Positions 48,956 to 57,954 of a DNA stretch of 64,000 nt are shown piece by piece (position 1 is the first letter of the stretch; each line of letters opens with the position of its first letter). Location of the stretch: contig NZ_JAERRJ010000014.1 of NCBI RefSeq assembly GCF_016741815.1, forward strand, positions 164,378 to 228,377, read 5' to 3'. The translations under genes were made by a program, and so were the position numbers. The notes under the pieces are model-generated. The model searched no databases and was not told where the DNA came from. It saw only the letters and a program-made list of their open reading frames with translations. The DNA comes from Nocardia acididurans (GTDB lineage: Bacteria; Actinomycetota; Actinomycetes; Mycobacteriales; Mycobacteriaceae).

Positions 48956-51832
48956 TCAGGGCTGCGGTGGGTCGAAGTCGTGCAGGCGGCGGGCGATACC
49001 GGCTCGGCCGGTGAGGCCGAGTTTGCGCAGGATGCGGCCGAGGTGGTCTTCGACGGTGCGGGGGCTCAGGTAGAGCTGGGTGGCGATATCGCGGTTGGAG
49101 TGGCCCTGGGCGGCCAGCTCGGCGATCTCCCGTTCACGGGCCGTGAGCGCTACCGCTCCGGCCTTCGAGCGCATGCCCGCGAGACGGCGTTGCGCGGAAC
49201 GCGCCTCGGCGACGAGCTCGTGCGCCCCTACGGTGGCGAATTCGGTACGCGCGGCGGCTATCTGGGTGGTCGCGGCGGTGAAATCTCCTCGGCGGCCCGC
49301 GATCTCGGCGGCCAGCAGGAGGGCTCGGGCGCTGTGCAGGGGCATATCCGCGCGATCGAAGGCGGCCAGGGCAGCGCGGATGTCGATCTCCGCGCCGGTG
49401 AGATCATCGGTGGCGGCGCGGTAGGCGGCACGCGCGAACAACGCTGCGGCCGTTTGGCTGTCGAGGCCGACCCGGGCCGCTGCCGCCGCCGCGGCCGATA
49501 CCTTGTCGCAGGCGGCATCGATACGCCCGGCTGCCAGGGCCGCGTGGGCTGCCAGGGACAGTTCGGTGGCGCGCATCGGGTGCGGGCGATCGACCTGCGC
49601 TGATTCAGGTTTCGCGGCGGCGGGCATACCCAGCCGGGCGCCGACCTCCCGCAGGGCGGCCTCCACCACTCCGCGCCACCACAGCATCACGGGGCGGGGC
49701 ATGGCGTCGAGGGTGTGCCAGCGGGCCAGGACCTCTTCGCGAGGCGAGATCAGTTGGCGCACCCTCAGTTCCACCACCATGGCCATGGCGGCGATATCGG
49801 GATACCGGAACAGCCGGGCAGCCTCGGCCGCGTCCTCGGCCGCCGCCAGCGCCTCGTCCAGCCGCCCCAGTTTGAGCAGCGAGTAGGCGCGCACCGTGAA
49901 CAGCTCGGGTAGCGCGAAGCTGCGCCCCGAACGTCGGCTGAGCCGAATCACCCTGTCCGCGTATTCGATTCCCACGGCCTGCGCATCGAGGAAGAATGCG
50001 GCCCAGCTCAAGGCCGCGACCGCGTGTGCCACCTCCCGCACCTGACCGTCGGTCAACGCGTCGAACTCCGCCACCGCAGCCCGGTAATCGGCAACAGCCA
50101 GATCGATACGCAATTCGTTGATCCACCCCAGCGCCCGGTGTGCCAGCGCGGCCGCATGCACCGCCGGATCCACTCCCGCAACGCTTTCGACGCCCACCCC
50201 GGACCCCACGTCCCCTCCCCCGGCGAGGTCGATGACCACACCGGCGGTGCCGTACGCAGGTCCGGCGGCGAGATCCGAAATCCGGTCTCCGCTCGGGCAT
50301 GCGGCCGACGTGCCGCAGAGGGCGGCCAGGCGGGCCGCACTGTCACCGGCCCGATTGTCCTGGAGTTCCAGGATGGCGAGCTCCAATTGCGCTGCACCGC
50401 AGGGGGTGGTGCCGGGTAGGTGGGTGGCAGTGGTCAGGAGGGTGCGGGCGGAGTCGACCCTGCCCAGCATTCGTTCGCAGCGGGCGTAGAGCAGGAGGGC
50501 TTCGGCTTGCTGGGGGCCCGGGCGGCGGATGAGCGGTTCGAGGGCTGTCACCGCTTGTTCGGGTGCGCCGGAGAGCAGCAGCGATCGGCCGAGCAGGAGG
50601 GTGGCGCGGATGTGGTCGTCGGCGGCGCTCGCGGGCAGGGCATCCAAGGCGGCGGCCAGCCAGCGGGCGCTGTCGGCGGGGGCGGTGGGGAGCGCGTCTT
50701 CGGCGGCGCGCAGGAGGTCGGCGACCGCTTGTGCGTCGCGGTCCCGGACCGCGTGTTCGAGGTGGCGGGCGCGGGCCAGCGGCGGCACGCCCCGGATGCG
50801 CAGCGCCACAGCGGCTCTCGTATGCGCCTCGGCACGCCAGGCGGGACCGCTCATCCGGTAGGCCGCGGCGCGGACGAGCGGATGGCGGAGATCCAGCCGG
50901 CCGTTCTCGGAGATCACCCAGCCGCGCCGCGCCAATTCGTCCACGCCGGTGGCGGATTCGGCGCGAGTAAGTCGCGCCGTGGCAGCCAGGAGTTCGAGGT
51001 CGCCGGTCGGCCCGCAGACCGCGAGGGCCTGCGCCGTCACGCGTTCGAGCTCCGGCAGCTGTTCCAGTTCGGCGCGCAGCGTCCTGTCCAGCGAGGCATG
51101 GTCACCGACCGTGTAATCGACTGTATCCCAATCGCTTTCCGGCATTTCAGCGAGCAGCAGCAGGTACAGCGGATTGCCGTGGGAGGTGGTGAGCAGTCGT
51201 CGCCGTAGGCGCGGGGCGTACTCCGGCAGCAGCGCGGCCGTCTCATCGAGGGTGAGCGCGGGCACCCGCACGTGGCGGCCCGCCGGGCCGAGCGCCCGAA
51301 CACCGGCGGCGAGCGCGGCGGGAAACTGGCCCTCCCGGTAGGCGAACAGCACGCGAAATCCCGTTGGGCGCGTACGCAACAGCGCGGCGAGCACTCGCAG
51401 CGACGCGTCATCCACCCACTGCGCGTCGTCCACGATCAGCAACGTCGGCTCGCTCGCCAGCCCGGACCGCAACCGCCGCACCAGCTCCCGCGTATCCCCC
51501 TCGGCCAGCACATCCGCCACAGTCCCGGATACGCACGCGGACTCGTCCACCACTTCCGCCGCGGTGTCGGACGCCGGCGCAGCGGCGGCGGCGGGCAGCT
51601 GATCGATGATTTCGGCGGCGACGTGGAGGGGTGTCGACTGTTCGAATTCGGTGGCAGGCACGGCCAGCAGGCGAATGCCGAGCGCGGTGACCGTCTGGCG
51701 GAATTCGGTGATCAGCCGGGTTTTGCCGATGCCGGCCGGACCGTCGACGAGCAGGAGCCACGGTCCGCCGGGATCGAAGGTTGTCTCCAGGGTGGCCAGT
51801 TCGGGGGCGCGGCCGACGAATGTTCGCTCGAT
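48956..51832 (-). CDS. Large LuxR-family ATPase transcriptional regulator (LAL/MalT-like)
   Basis: This protein of about 958 residues has an N-terminal AAA domain with the P-loop GPAGIGKT (residues about 31-38) and the Walker B LLIVDDAQWVDD. A long helical TPR-like middle follows. The C-terminal LuxR helix-turn-helix reads LTAREREIAELAAQGHSNRD then SPRTVEDHLGRIL. Such LAL regulators activate target operons on ligand binding. The start is a problem. AGAAGGGAG sits at ideal spacing before ATC GAG CGA (51832), where related proteins start ME-RTFVGR. No ATG, GTG or TTG is nearby in frame; the first canonical start is an ATG at 51940 without a ribosome-binding site. Confidence 0.85.
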   Translation of the reverse strand: MERTFVGRAPELATLETTFDPGGPWLLLVDGPAGIGKTRLITEFRQTVTALGIRLLAVPATEFEQSTPLHVAAEIIDQLPAAAAAPASDTAAEVVDESACVSGTVADVLAEGDTRELVRRLRSGLASEPTLLIVDDAQWVDDASLRVLAALLRTRPTGFRVLFAYREGQFPAALAAGVRALGPAGRHVRVPALTLDETAALLPEYAPRLRRRLLTTSHGNPLYLLLLAEMPESDWDTVDYTVGDHASLDRTLRAELEQLPELERVTAQALAVCGPTGDLELLAATARLTRAESATGVDELARRGWVISENGRLDLRHPLVRAAAYRMSGPAWRAEAHTRAAVALRIRGVPPLARARHLEHAVRDRDAQAVADLLRAAEDALPTAPADSARWLAAALDALPASAADDHIRATLLLGRSLLLSGAPEQAVTALEPLIRRPGPQQAEALLLYARCERMLGRVDSARTLLTTATHLPGTTPCGAAQLELAILELQDNRAGDSAARLAALCGTSAACPSGDRISDLAAGPAYGTAGVVIDLAGGGDVGSGVGVESVAGVDPAVHAAALAHRALGWINELRIDLAVADYRAAVAEFDALTDGQVREVAHAVAALSWAAFFLDAQAVGIEYADRVIRLSRRSGRSFALPELFTVRAYSLLKLGRLDEALAAAEDAAEAARLFRYPDIAAMAMVVELRVRQLISPREEVLARWHTLDAMPRPVMLWWRGVVEAALREVGARLGMPAAAKPESAQVDRPHPMRATELSLAAHAALAAGRIDAACDKVSAAAAAAARVGLDSQTAAALFARAAYRAATDDLTGAEIDIRAALAAFDRADMPLHSARALLLAAEIAGRRGDFTAATTQIAAARTEFATVGAHELVAEARSAQRRLAGMRSKAGAVALTAREREIAELAAQGHSNRDIATQLYLSPRTVEDHLGRILRKLGLTGRAGIARRLHDFDPPQP

Positions 51833-51957
51833 GGCGGTACTCCCTTCTGTGACGCACGGGCACGGGACGCGGTAGATCCCGTGGTTTCCCGGATGCTCCC
51901 GGCCCCGCCCTGAGCTTAGGTGATCTGGGCAATCGACCATTCAAGGTGAGGACAAAG

Positions 51958-52515
51958 GTGAATTCGATGAGGTCTGGCTCGACGGGTGTGCGGCGGCGCA
52001 TGGGAGTCACGTTCGCGGTGATCGCGGCGGCGATGCTGGCGCTGGCGGGTTGCTCGGCGGTCGAGAAGGGAGTGCAGGCCATCGAGGACGCCCCGAAGTC
52101 GGATACCGCCCGCGCGAAGGTGGGCGACTGCATCAACGTCATCAAGGCGTCGACCATCGACTCGGAGACCGAACCGGTCGCCTGTACCGATAATCGGGCG
52201 GTCTACCAGGTGGCCGAGGTGCACGACAGCAAGGTCGAGTGCAGCGCGGACTACACCTCCTACGAGGAGACCCTGGGCAGCGGCACGCTGGCCTACATGT
52301 GCCTGGCCCCCAATTTCAAAGAGGGCCTCTGCTACTCCGACAGCATGCTGACCGGCTACAAGTACGTGGACTGCGCCGCCAGTGAGGCCAGCTTCAAGGT
52401 GCTGCAGCGCATCGACGGGCAGGCCGACGGCGAACTCTGCAGTGCGGACGCGAACCAGTACTTCACGCTGACCAAGCCGCCCACGACGTTCTGCACGGGC
52501 AGCCCGAAGAGCTGA
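51958..52515 (+). CDS. LppU-like lipoprotein
   Basis: This 185-residue protein has a lipobox LALAGC (Cys about residue 26). The domain begins ARAKVGDCINVIKASTI and carries several cysteines in VACTDNRAVYQV, KVECSADYTS and GLCYSDSMLT. This fits the LppU/SCO3897 family of actinobacterial lipoproteins. It is anchored on the outside of the plasma membrane. The function is unknown. Two in-frame starts (GTG 51958 and ATG 51967) are possible. It diverges from the LuxR regulator. Confidence 0.82.
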   Translation: MNSMRSGSTGVRRRMGVTFAVIAAAMLALAGCSAVEKGVQAIEDAPKSDTARAKVGDCINVIKASTIDSETEPVACTDNRAVYQVAEVHDSKVECSADYTSYEETLGSGTLAYMCLAPNFKEGLCYSDSMLTGYKYVDCAASEASFKVLQRIDGQADGELCSADANQYFTLTKPPTTFCTGSPKS

Positions 52516-52554
52516 TCCCGGCCGAGGCTTCCAGCCGCGTTCGCCCGAGTACGA

Positions 52555-53412
52555 CTATCGGCGCGGGCGCGGCTGGCAGCGCGGGCAGGAGAACGACGAG
52601 CGGTTCATGAACTTCTCGCGCACCATCGGCGCACCGCAGCGACGGCACGGTTCATGTTCGCGCCCATAGGCATTGAGCAAGCGCTCGAAGTAGCCGGACT
52701 GGCCGTTGACGTTCACATAGAGCGCGTCGAAGGATGTGCCACCGGCCAGCAGCGCCTCGTTCATGACCGCGCGGACCTCACCGATCAGGCCGCGCAGCAC
52801 CGGCCGGGTGAGTTTGGCGGCCACGCGTTCACCGTGAATCCCGGCCCGCCACAGGGCTTCGTCGGCATAGATGTTGCCGACGCCGGAGATGACGGTCTGA
52901 TCCAGCAGTACGCGTTTGATCTCGGAATTCTTGGCCCGGATCGCAGCCACATAGCGATCGTCGTCGGCCAGCGGATCCAGCGGATCGCGCGCGATATGCG
53001 CGACGGGCTCGGGCACCAGGGTGCCGTCCACCTCGAGCAGATCCGACACCTGCCAGCCACCGAACGTGCGCTGATCCACGAACCGCAGTTCGGCCCCGGA
53101 ATCCAGGGTGGCGATGATGTGCGCGTGCTTCTCCAGGGGCGCGGCGGCAGGCTGCACCAGCATCTGCCCGCTCATCCCGAGATGCACGACGAGTGACGTA
53201 TCGGGCTCATCGAAGGTGAGCCACAAGAATTTTCCGCGCCGTTGCGCGGCATCGACCCGCAGTCCGGAGAGCCGGCCGGCGAGATCATCCGCTCCCAGCA
53301 GATGCCGCCGCACCGACCTCGGATGCTTGACGGTCACGGATTCGACGACACGGCCCACCACATGTTCGGTGAGTCCACGTCGTACGACCTCGACCTCGGG
53401 CAGTTCGGGCAT
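52555..53412 (-). CDS. mutM: Formamidopyrimidine-DNA glycosylase
   Basis: This 285-residue base-excision repair enzyme removes 8-oxoguanine and formamidopyrimidines. The catalytic N-terminus MPELPEVEVVRRGL (Pro2, Glu3) is intact. The helix-two-turn-helix segment includes GVGNIYADEALWRAGIHGER. The C-terminal zinc finger has four cysteines in EPCRRCGAP and FSCPRCQPRPRR. It starts 6 bases after rnc, as in mycobacteria. In mycobacteria OsmC, acyP and smc follow; here the operon ends and converges with the LppU-like gene. Confidence 0.98.
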   Translation of the reverse strand: MPELPEVEVVRRGLTEHVVGRVVESVTVKHPRSVRRHLLGADDLAGRLSGLRVDAAQRRGKFLWLTFDEPDTSLVVHLGMSGQMLVQPAAAPLEKHAHIIATLDSGAELRFVDQRTFGGWQVSDLLEVDGTLVPEPVAHIARDPLDPLADDDRYVAAIRAKNSEIKRVLLDQTVISGVGNIYADEALWRAGIHGERVAAKLTRPVLRGLIGEVRAVMNEALLAGGTSFDALYVNVNGQSGYFERLLNAYGREHEPCRRCGAPMVREKFMNRSSFSCPRCQPRPRR

Positions 53413-53418
53413 CGGCCG

Positions 53419-54177
53419 CTATCCGGCCGAGTCCGCCGCGGGCGTCTCGGCGATCAGCGCCTGATAGGCGGCGCCGGCGGCCTTCTGCTCCGCTTCTTTC
53501 TTGGAACGACCGACCCCCTGGCCGTAACCCTTCCCACCGATCACCGCGGTGGCGGTGAACTCCTTGTCGTGGTCGGGTCCGGTGGAGGTGATCTCGTAAC
53601 TGGGCACGCCGATACCGCGCTCGGCGGTCAGCTCCTGCAGGCTGGTCTTCCAGTCGAGTCCGGCGCCCATGCGGGGGCCGCGCTCGAGCAGATCGGCGAA
53701 CAGGCGCAGCACGACACTGCGCGCCACATCGATGCCGTGCTGCAGATGCACGGCACCCAGCAGCGACTCCATGCCGTCGGCGAGAATGCTCGGCTTGTCG
53801 CGGCCTCCGGTGAGTTCCTCACCCTTGCCGAGCAGCAGATGACGGCCGAGACCGCCCTCGCCGAGCACCCGCGCCACCTCCGCGAGAGCGTGCATATTCA
53901 CAACGCTCGCACGGAGTTTCGCCAGTTCACCCTCGGACTTGTCCGGGTGTTCCAGGTACAGGCGTTCGGTGATGCTCAGGCCGAGGACGGAGTCGCCCAG
54001 GAATTCCAGACGCTCATTGGTCGGCAGCCCACCGTTCTCGTAGGCGTACGACCGGTGTGTCAGCGCCAGGCGCAACAAATCCGGTCGTACGTCGACACCG
54101 AGCGCTTCGAGCAGCGGCGTGTGGTCGGCTGCGTCACCCACGGCGGGAATGTCCGCCGCATCCTTGCTGGCGGTCAC
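53419..54177 (-). CDS. rnc: Ribonuclease III
   Basis: This 252-residue double-strand-specific endonuclease processes rRNA and mRNA. The signature NERLEFLGDSVLGL is present, with the second acidic site DGMESLLGAV. A C-terminal double-stranded RNA-binding domain carries GVGRSKKEAEQKAAGAAYQA. The N-terminus has an extra ~20 residues. It lies between rpmF and mutM, a gene order conserved in actinobacteria. Confidence 0.98.
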   Translation of the reverse strand: MTASKDAADIPAVGDAADHTPLLEALGVDVRPDLLRLALTHRSYAYENGGLPTNERLEFLGDSVLGLSITERLYLEHPDKSEGELAKLRASVVNMHALAEVARVLGEGGLGRHLLLGKGEELTGGRDKPSILADGMESLLGAVHLQHGIDVARSVVLRLFADLLERGPRMGAGLDWKTSLQELTAERGIGVPSYEITSTGPDHDKEFTATAVIGGKGYGQGVGRSKKEAEQKAAGAAYQALIAETPAADSAG

Positions 54178-54193
54178 GGTCGCAGAATGCGGA

Positions 54194-54376
54194 TCAGACC
54201 GCAGCGGTGACCTGGCGGCCCTTGTAGGTGCCGCAGGACGGGCACGCGATGTGCGGCAGCGTCTTCTGGCCGCAGGCGCGGTTCGGGCAGGTGATCAGGG
54301 TCGGCGCGGTGGCCTTCCACTGGCTACGCCGTGCGTGGGTGTTGGCACGAGACATCCGGCGCTTCGGAACGGCCAC
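54194..54376 (-). CDS. rpmF: 50S ribosomal protein L32
   Basis: This 60-residue protein begins MAVPKRRMSRANTHARRSQW. It has the zinc-binding cysteine set (CPNRACGQ and ACPSCGTYKGR) of the zinc-containing L32 type. It belongs to the large ribosomal subunit. It starts 2 bases after the yceD-like gene stop and precedes rnc by 16 bases, the usual yceD-rpmF coupling. Confidence 0.98.
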   Translation of the reverse strand: MAVPKRRMSRANTHARRSQWKATAPTLITCPNRACGQKTLPHIACPSCGTYKGRQVTAAV

Positions 54377-54378
54377 GA

Positions 54379-55047
54379 CTACTTCTCCTCTGAATCTGAA
54401 TCGGCTGACTGGTCGGTGCGCGAGGCACCGTTGGGCACGGCGCTGTCATCACCGTTTTGCACGGCGCTTTCACCGTTTTGCACGGCAAAAACCGCGAGCT
54501 TGGCCCAGCGGGGGTCAAGTATCTCATGGTTGTGGTCGGAACCAGCAATCGCCATGCGTACGCCACATTCCGGGCACAATCCCGCGCAATCCTCTTCGCA
54601 CAGCGGCTGCAACGGCAGTTCCAGGCCGACGGCGTCGATCACGACCGGCTCGAGGTCGATCATGTCGTCGACGAGACGATGGATCTCGTCTTCCTCGGTG
54701 GTCTGCTCGGTCGCGCTGTCCGGGTAGGCGAACAGCTCGGTGATCTGCAACTCGATCTCGTCGGAGAACTGTTCCAGGCAGCGCGAGCATTCGCCGTCGA
54801 TCGGCGCGGACACCGTGCCTGTGACGAGCACGCCCTCGGAGACCGACTGCAGCACGAGATCCAACTCGACCTGCGCACCGGCGGGAATTCCGACCATTTC
54901 CAGGCCGAGCTTCCCTTCGGTGGTGACGATGCGATGCAACTCGCGCATCGTTCCGGGGGCGCGTCCGAGACTGCGCGTGTCCAGCACGAAGCCCGCGTCC
55001 GTCGGGGTACGACGACGACGCGAACCGGAACCGGAATCGGCGGGCAT
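54379..55047 (-). CDS. DUF177/YceD-family protein
   Basis: This 222-residue protein belongs to the conserved family encoded before rpmF. Hallmarks are the LDTRSLGRAPG opening, GECSRCLEQFSDEIELQI and the cysteine cluster PLCEEDCAGLCPECG. Homologues are linked to 23S rRNA or large-subunit metabolism. The ATG at 55047 was chosen (MPADSGSGSRRRRTP). The extended C-terminus contains a short tandem repeat (AVQNG-type, three copies) not typical of the family. Confidence 0.93.
   Translation of the reverse strand: MPADSGSGSRRRRTPTDAGFVLDTRSLGRAPGTMRELHRIVTTEGKLGLEMVGIPAGAQVELDLVLQSVSEGVLVTGTVSAPIDGECSRCLEQFSDEIELQITELFAYPDSATEQTTEEDEIHRLVDDMIDLEPVVIDAVGLELPLQPLCEEDCAGLCPECGVRMAIAGSDHNHEILDPRWAKLAVFAVQNGESAVQNGDDSAVPNGASRTDQSADSDSEEK
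54426..54486. repeat. Short tandem repeat inside the yceD-like gene
   Basis: CACCGTTTTGCACGGC occurs identically at 54450-54465 and 54471-54486 (21-base period). A diverged copy, CACCGTTGGGCACGGC, lies at 54426-54441. The periods are multiples of three, so the repeats encode AVQNG/AVPNG units without breaking the frame. The copy number may vary between strains. Confidence 0.8.
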
Positions 55048-55137
55048 CACGAACTCACATTCACGCGTGGTGTGGAATGGGCAACCACTCAACGATACGT
55101 GAACGCATGCTTACGGCCCAAACCAGGTCTGGAACCG

Positions 55138-55884
55138 TCAGCGGCGGAACTCCGCGGCGTAGTCGGGAACGCCCGCGCCGGTGCGCAATTGGGAGCGGCC
55201 ACGGCCGACCACGCGCAGGGCGGCGTGCAGGGAGTCTTCGAAGTCGGCGAGTTTGCCGTCGACGTACTGGTCGCATTCCTCGCGCAGGCGATCGGATTCG
55301 GCGGTGGCGGAGTCGATGAGGCGGGCGGATTCGGTGTGCGCGGCGCGGACCACCTCGGTGGCCGAGACCAGGCGTTCCTGCTCGGCCTTGCCGTCGGCGA
55401 CCGAGCGGTCGTAGGCGGCCTGACCCGCGGCGACCGCACGCTCGGCTTCGGCGTGGGCGCGGCCGGTGAGCGCCTCGTATTCTTTCCGGCCGTCGGCGAC
55501 GGTGCGTTCGGCGTCGGCCTCGGCGGTGCTCACCAGGTGTTCGGCGTGGGCGCGGGCCTCGGCGACCATGCGATCGGCGTGCGCCTTGGCGTCGGCGAGG
55601 ATGCGGTCGGCCTCGTCGCGCGCGGATGTGACGGTGTGGTGGGCCTGTTCGTTGGCGGAGGAGACGGTGGTGTCGGCGGCGGTGCGGGCGTCGGTGACGA
55701 TCTTGTCGCGGTGATCGAGCACGTCCTGGGCGTCGTCGAGTTCGCCGGGCAGGGCTTCCCGCACGTCGTCGAGGAGTTCGAGGACCTCGCCGCGCGGCAC
55801 GATGCAGTTGCGAGTCGGCGGGATGCCCCGCGCTTCTTCGATGATGGCGACGAGTTCGTCGAGCGCTTCGAATACCCGGTACAT
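55138..55884 (-). CDS. DivIVA/Wag31-like coiled-coil protein
   Basis: This 248-residue protein starts MYRVFEALDELVAIIEEARG and ends GVPDYAAEFRR. The N-terminal DivIVA-like segment (residues about 1-50) has NCIVPRGEVLELLDDVREAL. A long coiled coil follows, rich in A, E, D and R at regular spacing (about 60-215). The mycobacterial counterpart (Rv2927c) occupies the same position upstream of the yceD-rpmF-rnc genes. It likely acts at growth poles or in the envelope. The ATG at 55884 has AGTGGGG before it. Confidence 0.88.
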   Translation of the reverse strand: MYRVFEALDELVAIIEEARGIPPTRNCIVPRGEVLELLDDVREALPGELDDAQDVLDHRDKIVTDARTAADTTVSSANEQAHHTVTSARDEADRILADAKAHADRMVAEARAHAEHLVSTAEADAERTVADGRKEYEALTGRAHAEAERAVAAGQAAYDRSVADGKAEQERLVSATEVVRAAHTESARLIDSATAESDRLREECDQYVDGKLADFEDSLHAALRVVGRGRSQLRTGAGVPDYAAEFRR

Positions 55885-56181
55885 CTGTGACCCCACTTCC
55901 TGCCAGGCTCGCGGCGAGCCGCTCTCCGCTTGTTGGCCAGTCTGCCCCGAAGGGCGCTGTCAAGCCCGTTCGTTCCCGGCGTGTCGCATGTCTGTTTCAC
56001 ACACCACAAAAACAAGTGGAGGAAACGCCTCCATTTGGTGTTACATTCGAACGACAAGAGTGTGCGGGCGACGAAGCCCGGAAGTGTTGACAAGTTCTGT
56101 TTGTTCAGTCGATACTGAACACGCAGTACGAGATGAGCACTCCGCCGGGCACGCGCCCGACGTGTTCGATGGGAAGAGACG

Positions 56182-56700
56182 ATGGCTGTCCTGGATATCC
56201 CGCAGCGGGACGCGATGCTGCCGGTGCCGACGCTGGCTCACACCTACGCCTACGGCTTCGAGGCCCTGCGCACCGGATGGACCCGCCACGGCGGCGCCCT
56301 CGGCGCCTGGCTGCGCAGCGAACACGCCCTCGCCCAGCTCATCCGCTTCGCCCTCGTCGGCGGTCTCAGCAATATCGGCTACCTGCTGCTGTTCATGGCG
56401 CTCTACGGGGGCGGCGTGCAGATGGCGAACCTCGCCGGATCGGTGGTGAGCACGGCGCTGGCCAACGAACTGCACCGGCGGCTCACCTTCCACGCGGCCG
56501 GCCGGGTGCGCTGGTTCACCGCGCAGATCGAAGGCGGCGGGCTGGCGCTGGCGGGCTTGGCCATCACCTCGGCGTCGCTGGCCGTGCTCGGACACGTCGC
56601 GCCCGGCCTGACCGATGTGGCGCAGGCGCTCGCGGTGCTGGCGATCACCGCGGCGGTCGGCACCCTGCGGTTCCTGACCCTGCGGCTCTGGGTGTTCTGA
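56182..56700 (+). CDS. GtrA-family membrane protein
   Basis: This 172-residue protein has four transmembrane helices in the GtrA pattern: LIRFALVGGLSNIGYLLLFM, a second helix with SVVSTALANELHRRLTF, then two C-terminal helices ending LRFLTLRLWVF. GtrA proteins are proposed flippases for lipid-linked sugars in cell-envelope glycosylation. The ATG at 56182 follows GGGAAGAG. A strong intrinsic terminator follows the gene. It diverges from the DivIVA-like gene across a 297-base spacer. Confidence 0.92.
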   Translation: MAVLDIPQRDAMLPVPTLAHTYAYGFEALRTGWTRHGGALGAWLRSEHALAQLIRFALVGGLSNIGYLLLFMALYGGGVQMANLAGSVVSTALANELHRRLTFHAAGRVRWFTAQIEGGGLALAGLAITSASLAVLGHVAPGLTDVAQALAVLAITAAVGTLRFLTLRLWVF

Positions 56701-56727
56701 GACTTCCCTACCGAACCTCGTAAAACT

Positions 56728-56764
56728 CCGAAACCTCGCACATAGTGCGAGGTTTCGGCCTTTT
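56728..56764 (+). terminator. Rho-independent terminator after gtrA-like gene
   Basis: A perfect 14-bp stem (CCGAAACCTCGCAC at 56728-56741 pairing with 56745-56758) closes a 3-base ATA loop. CC and then TTTT at 56761-56764 follow. It sits 27 bases after the stop codon. Confidence 0.92.
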
Positions 56765-56966
56765 CCGGGAAAGACGGAACCGGCACGCGAGCGACCGCGT
56801 CCAACCGAGCATCACACCGATCTGAGAGGGGTTCGGAGATGAGGCGAGGACGCGGATGCTTCGGCGGACGGCAGGCCACGCGCGAAACCAGAACCGTGCG
56901 ACCGGCGACCCGCGCCTGCACCGGATGCGCGCGGTCCCCGCGGCAGCGCACGCGACGGGAGGGCGC

Positions 56967-57938
56967 ATGACAGCACTCATGGTGCGCGACAACGGAATAC
57001 CGGGCAGCGTCGCACCCGTGGCGCGGCGGTGCGGGTCCGCAGCCCGCTATCGGGGCGGCGCCTCCCACCGGGTGCGGCCGGAGCATGCGGGGTACGACAA
57101 TCCGATCGAGCGGCATCGGCTGCTGATCGACGGGATTCTCCCGGAGATGGCGGCCGGAAAGGCCGTGGTGAGTCATCAGTCCGCGGCGGTCGTCTACGGC
57201 ACCACACTGTGGCGCGCGCCGCTGGAGCGGGTGTGCGTGACCCGGGACCGGCACGGGGGCGGAAGAATCCGGCCGCAGTCGAAAGTGCATGGGTCGCCGG
57301 TGGATTCGGTGGTGGAGATGGACGGGCTGCTGGTCACCACGCCGGCGCGGACGGTGGTGGATCTGGCGCTGACGCTGCCCTTCGATGCGGCGGTGGTGGC
57401 GGGCGACGCACTCGTGGGGGCGTTCGGGCTGACGCGGGAGGAGTTGGCGCGGGAGCTCGAGGCGGCCCGGCGGCGGCACGGGATCTCGCAGGCGAAAAGG
57501 GTTGTCGCGTTTCTCGATGGGCGCAGTCAGTCGGCGGGGGAATCGCTGAGCCGGGTGCTGATCCGGCGACTGGGGCTGCCGGTGCCGCGCTCGCAGGGCA
57601 ATGTGCTCACCCCGGATGGGCGGTTCGTGGGACTGGTGGACCTCTACTACGAAAACGCCGGTGTGCTGTGTGAATTCGACGGGCACACCCGCTATGGGCG
57701 GGTGCTGCGGGCCGGGGAGAGTGCCGCCGACGCCGTCGCCCGCGAGCAGACTCGGGAAAACTATCTGCGCGCCTTGGGATTTCAGGTGGTCCGGTGGACG
57801 TGGGAGGACCTCATCGGGAACGAGATCGGGCATCGGCTGTGCGCGGCGCTGGCGCGCGGACGGCGCAGCCGGGCGGACGGCCGGATCGAGCCCGCTCCCG
57901 CGGCGGAACCCCGTCGCATCCGCACGCGGGCGCTCTGA
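56967..57938 (+). CDS. AbiEi-like antitoxin/DUF559-type protein
   Basis: This 323-residue protein belongs to an abundant actinobacterial group annotated as type IV toxin-antitoxin AbiEi-like antitoxins. Features are GKAVVSHQSAAVVYGTTLW, the segment MDGLLVTTPARTVVDLALTL and a DUF559/restriction-like end with GRFVGLVDLYYENAGVLCEF and LGFQVVRWTWEDL. The last has the D-x(n)-E pattern of a nuclease fold. The ATG at 56967 has GGGAGG before it. No AbiEii toxin gene is adjacent, so it stands alone. Function in antitoxicity is not supported by context. Confidence 0.72.
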   Translation: MTALMVRDNGIPGSVAPVARRCGSAARYRGGASHRVRPEHAGYDNPIERHRLLIDGILPEMAAGKAVVSHQSAAVVYGTTLWRAPLERVCVTRDRHGGGRIRPQSKVHGSPVDSVVEMDGLLVTTPARTVVDLALTLPFDAAVVAGDALVGAFGLTREELARELEAARRRHGISQAKRVVAFLDGRSQSAGESLSRVLIRRLGLPVPRSQGNVLTPDGRFVGLVDLYYENAGVLCEFDGHTRYGRVLRAGESAADAVAREQTRENYLRALGFQVVRWTWEDLIGNEIGHRLCAALARGRRSRADGRIEPAPAAEPRRIRTRAL

Positions 57939-57954
57939 CGCGGCGGACCCACCG

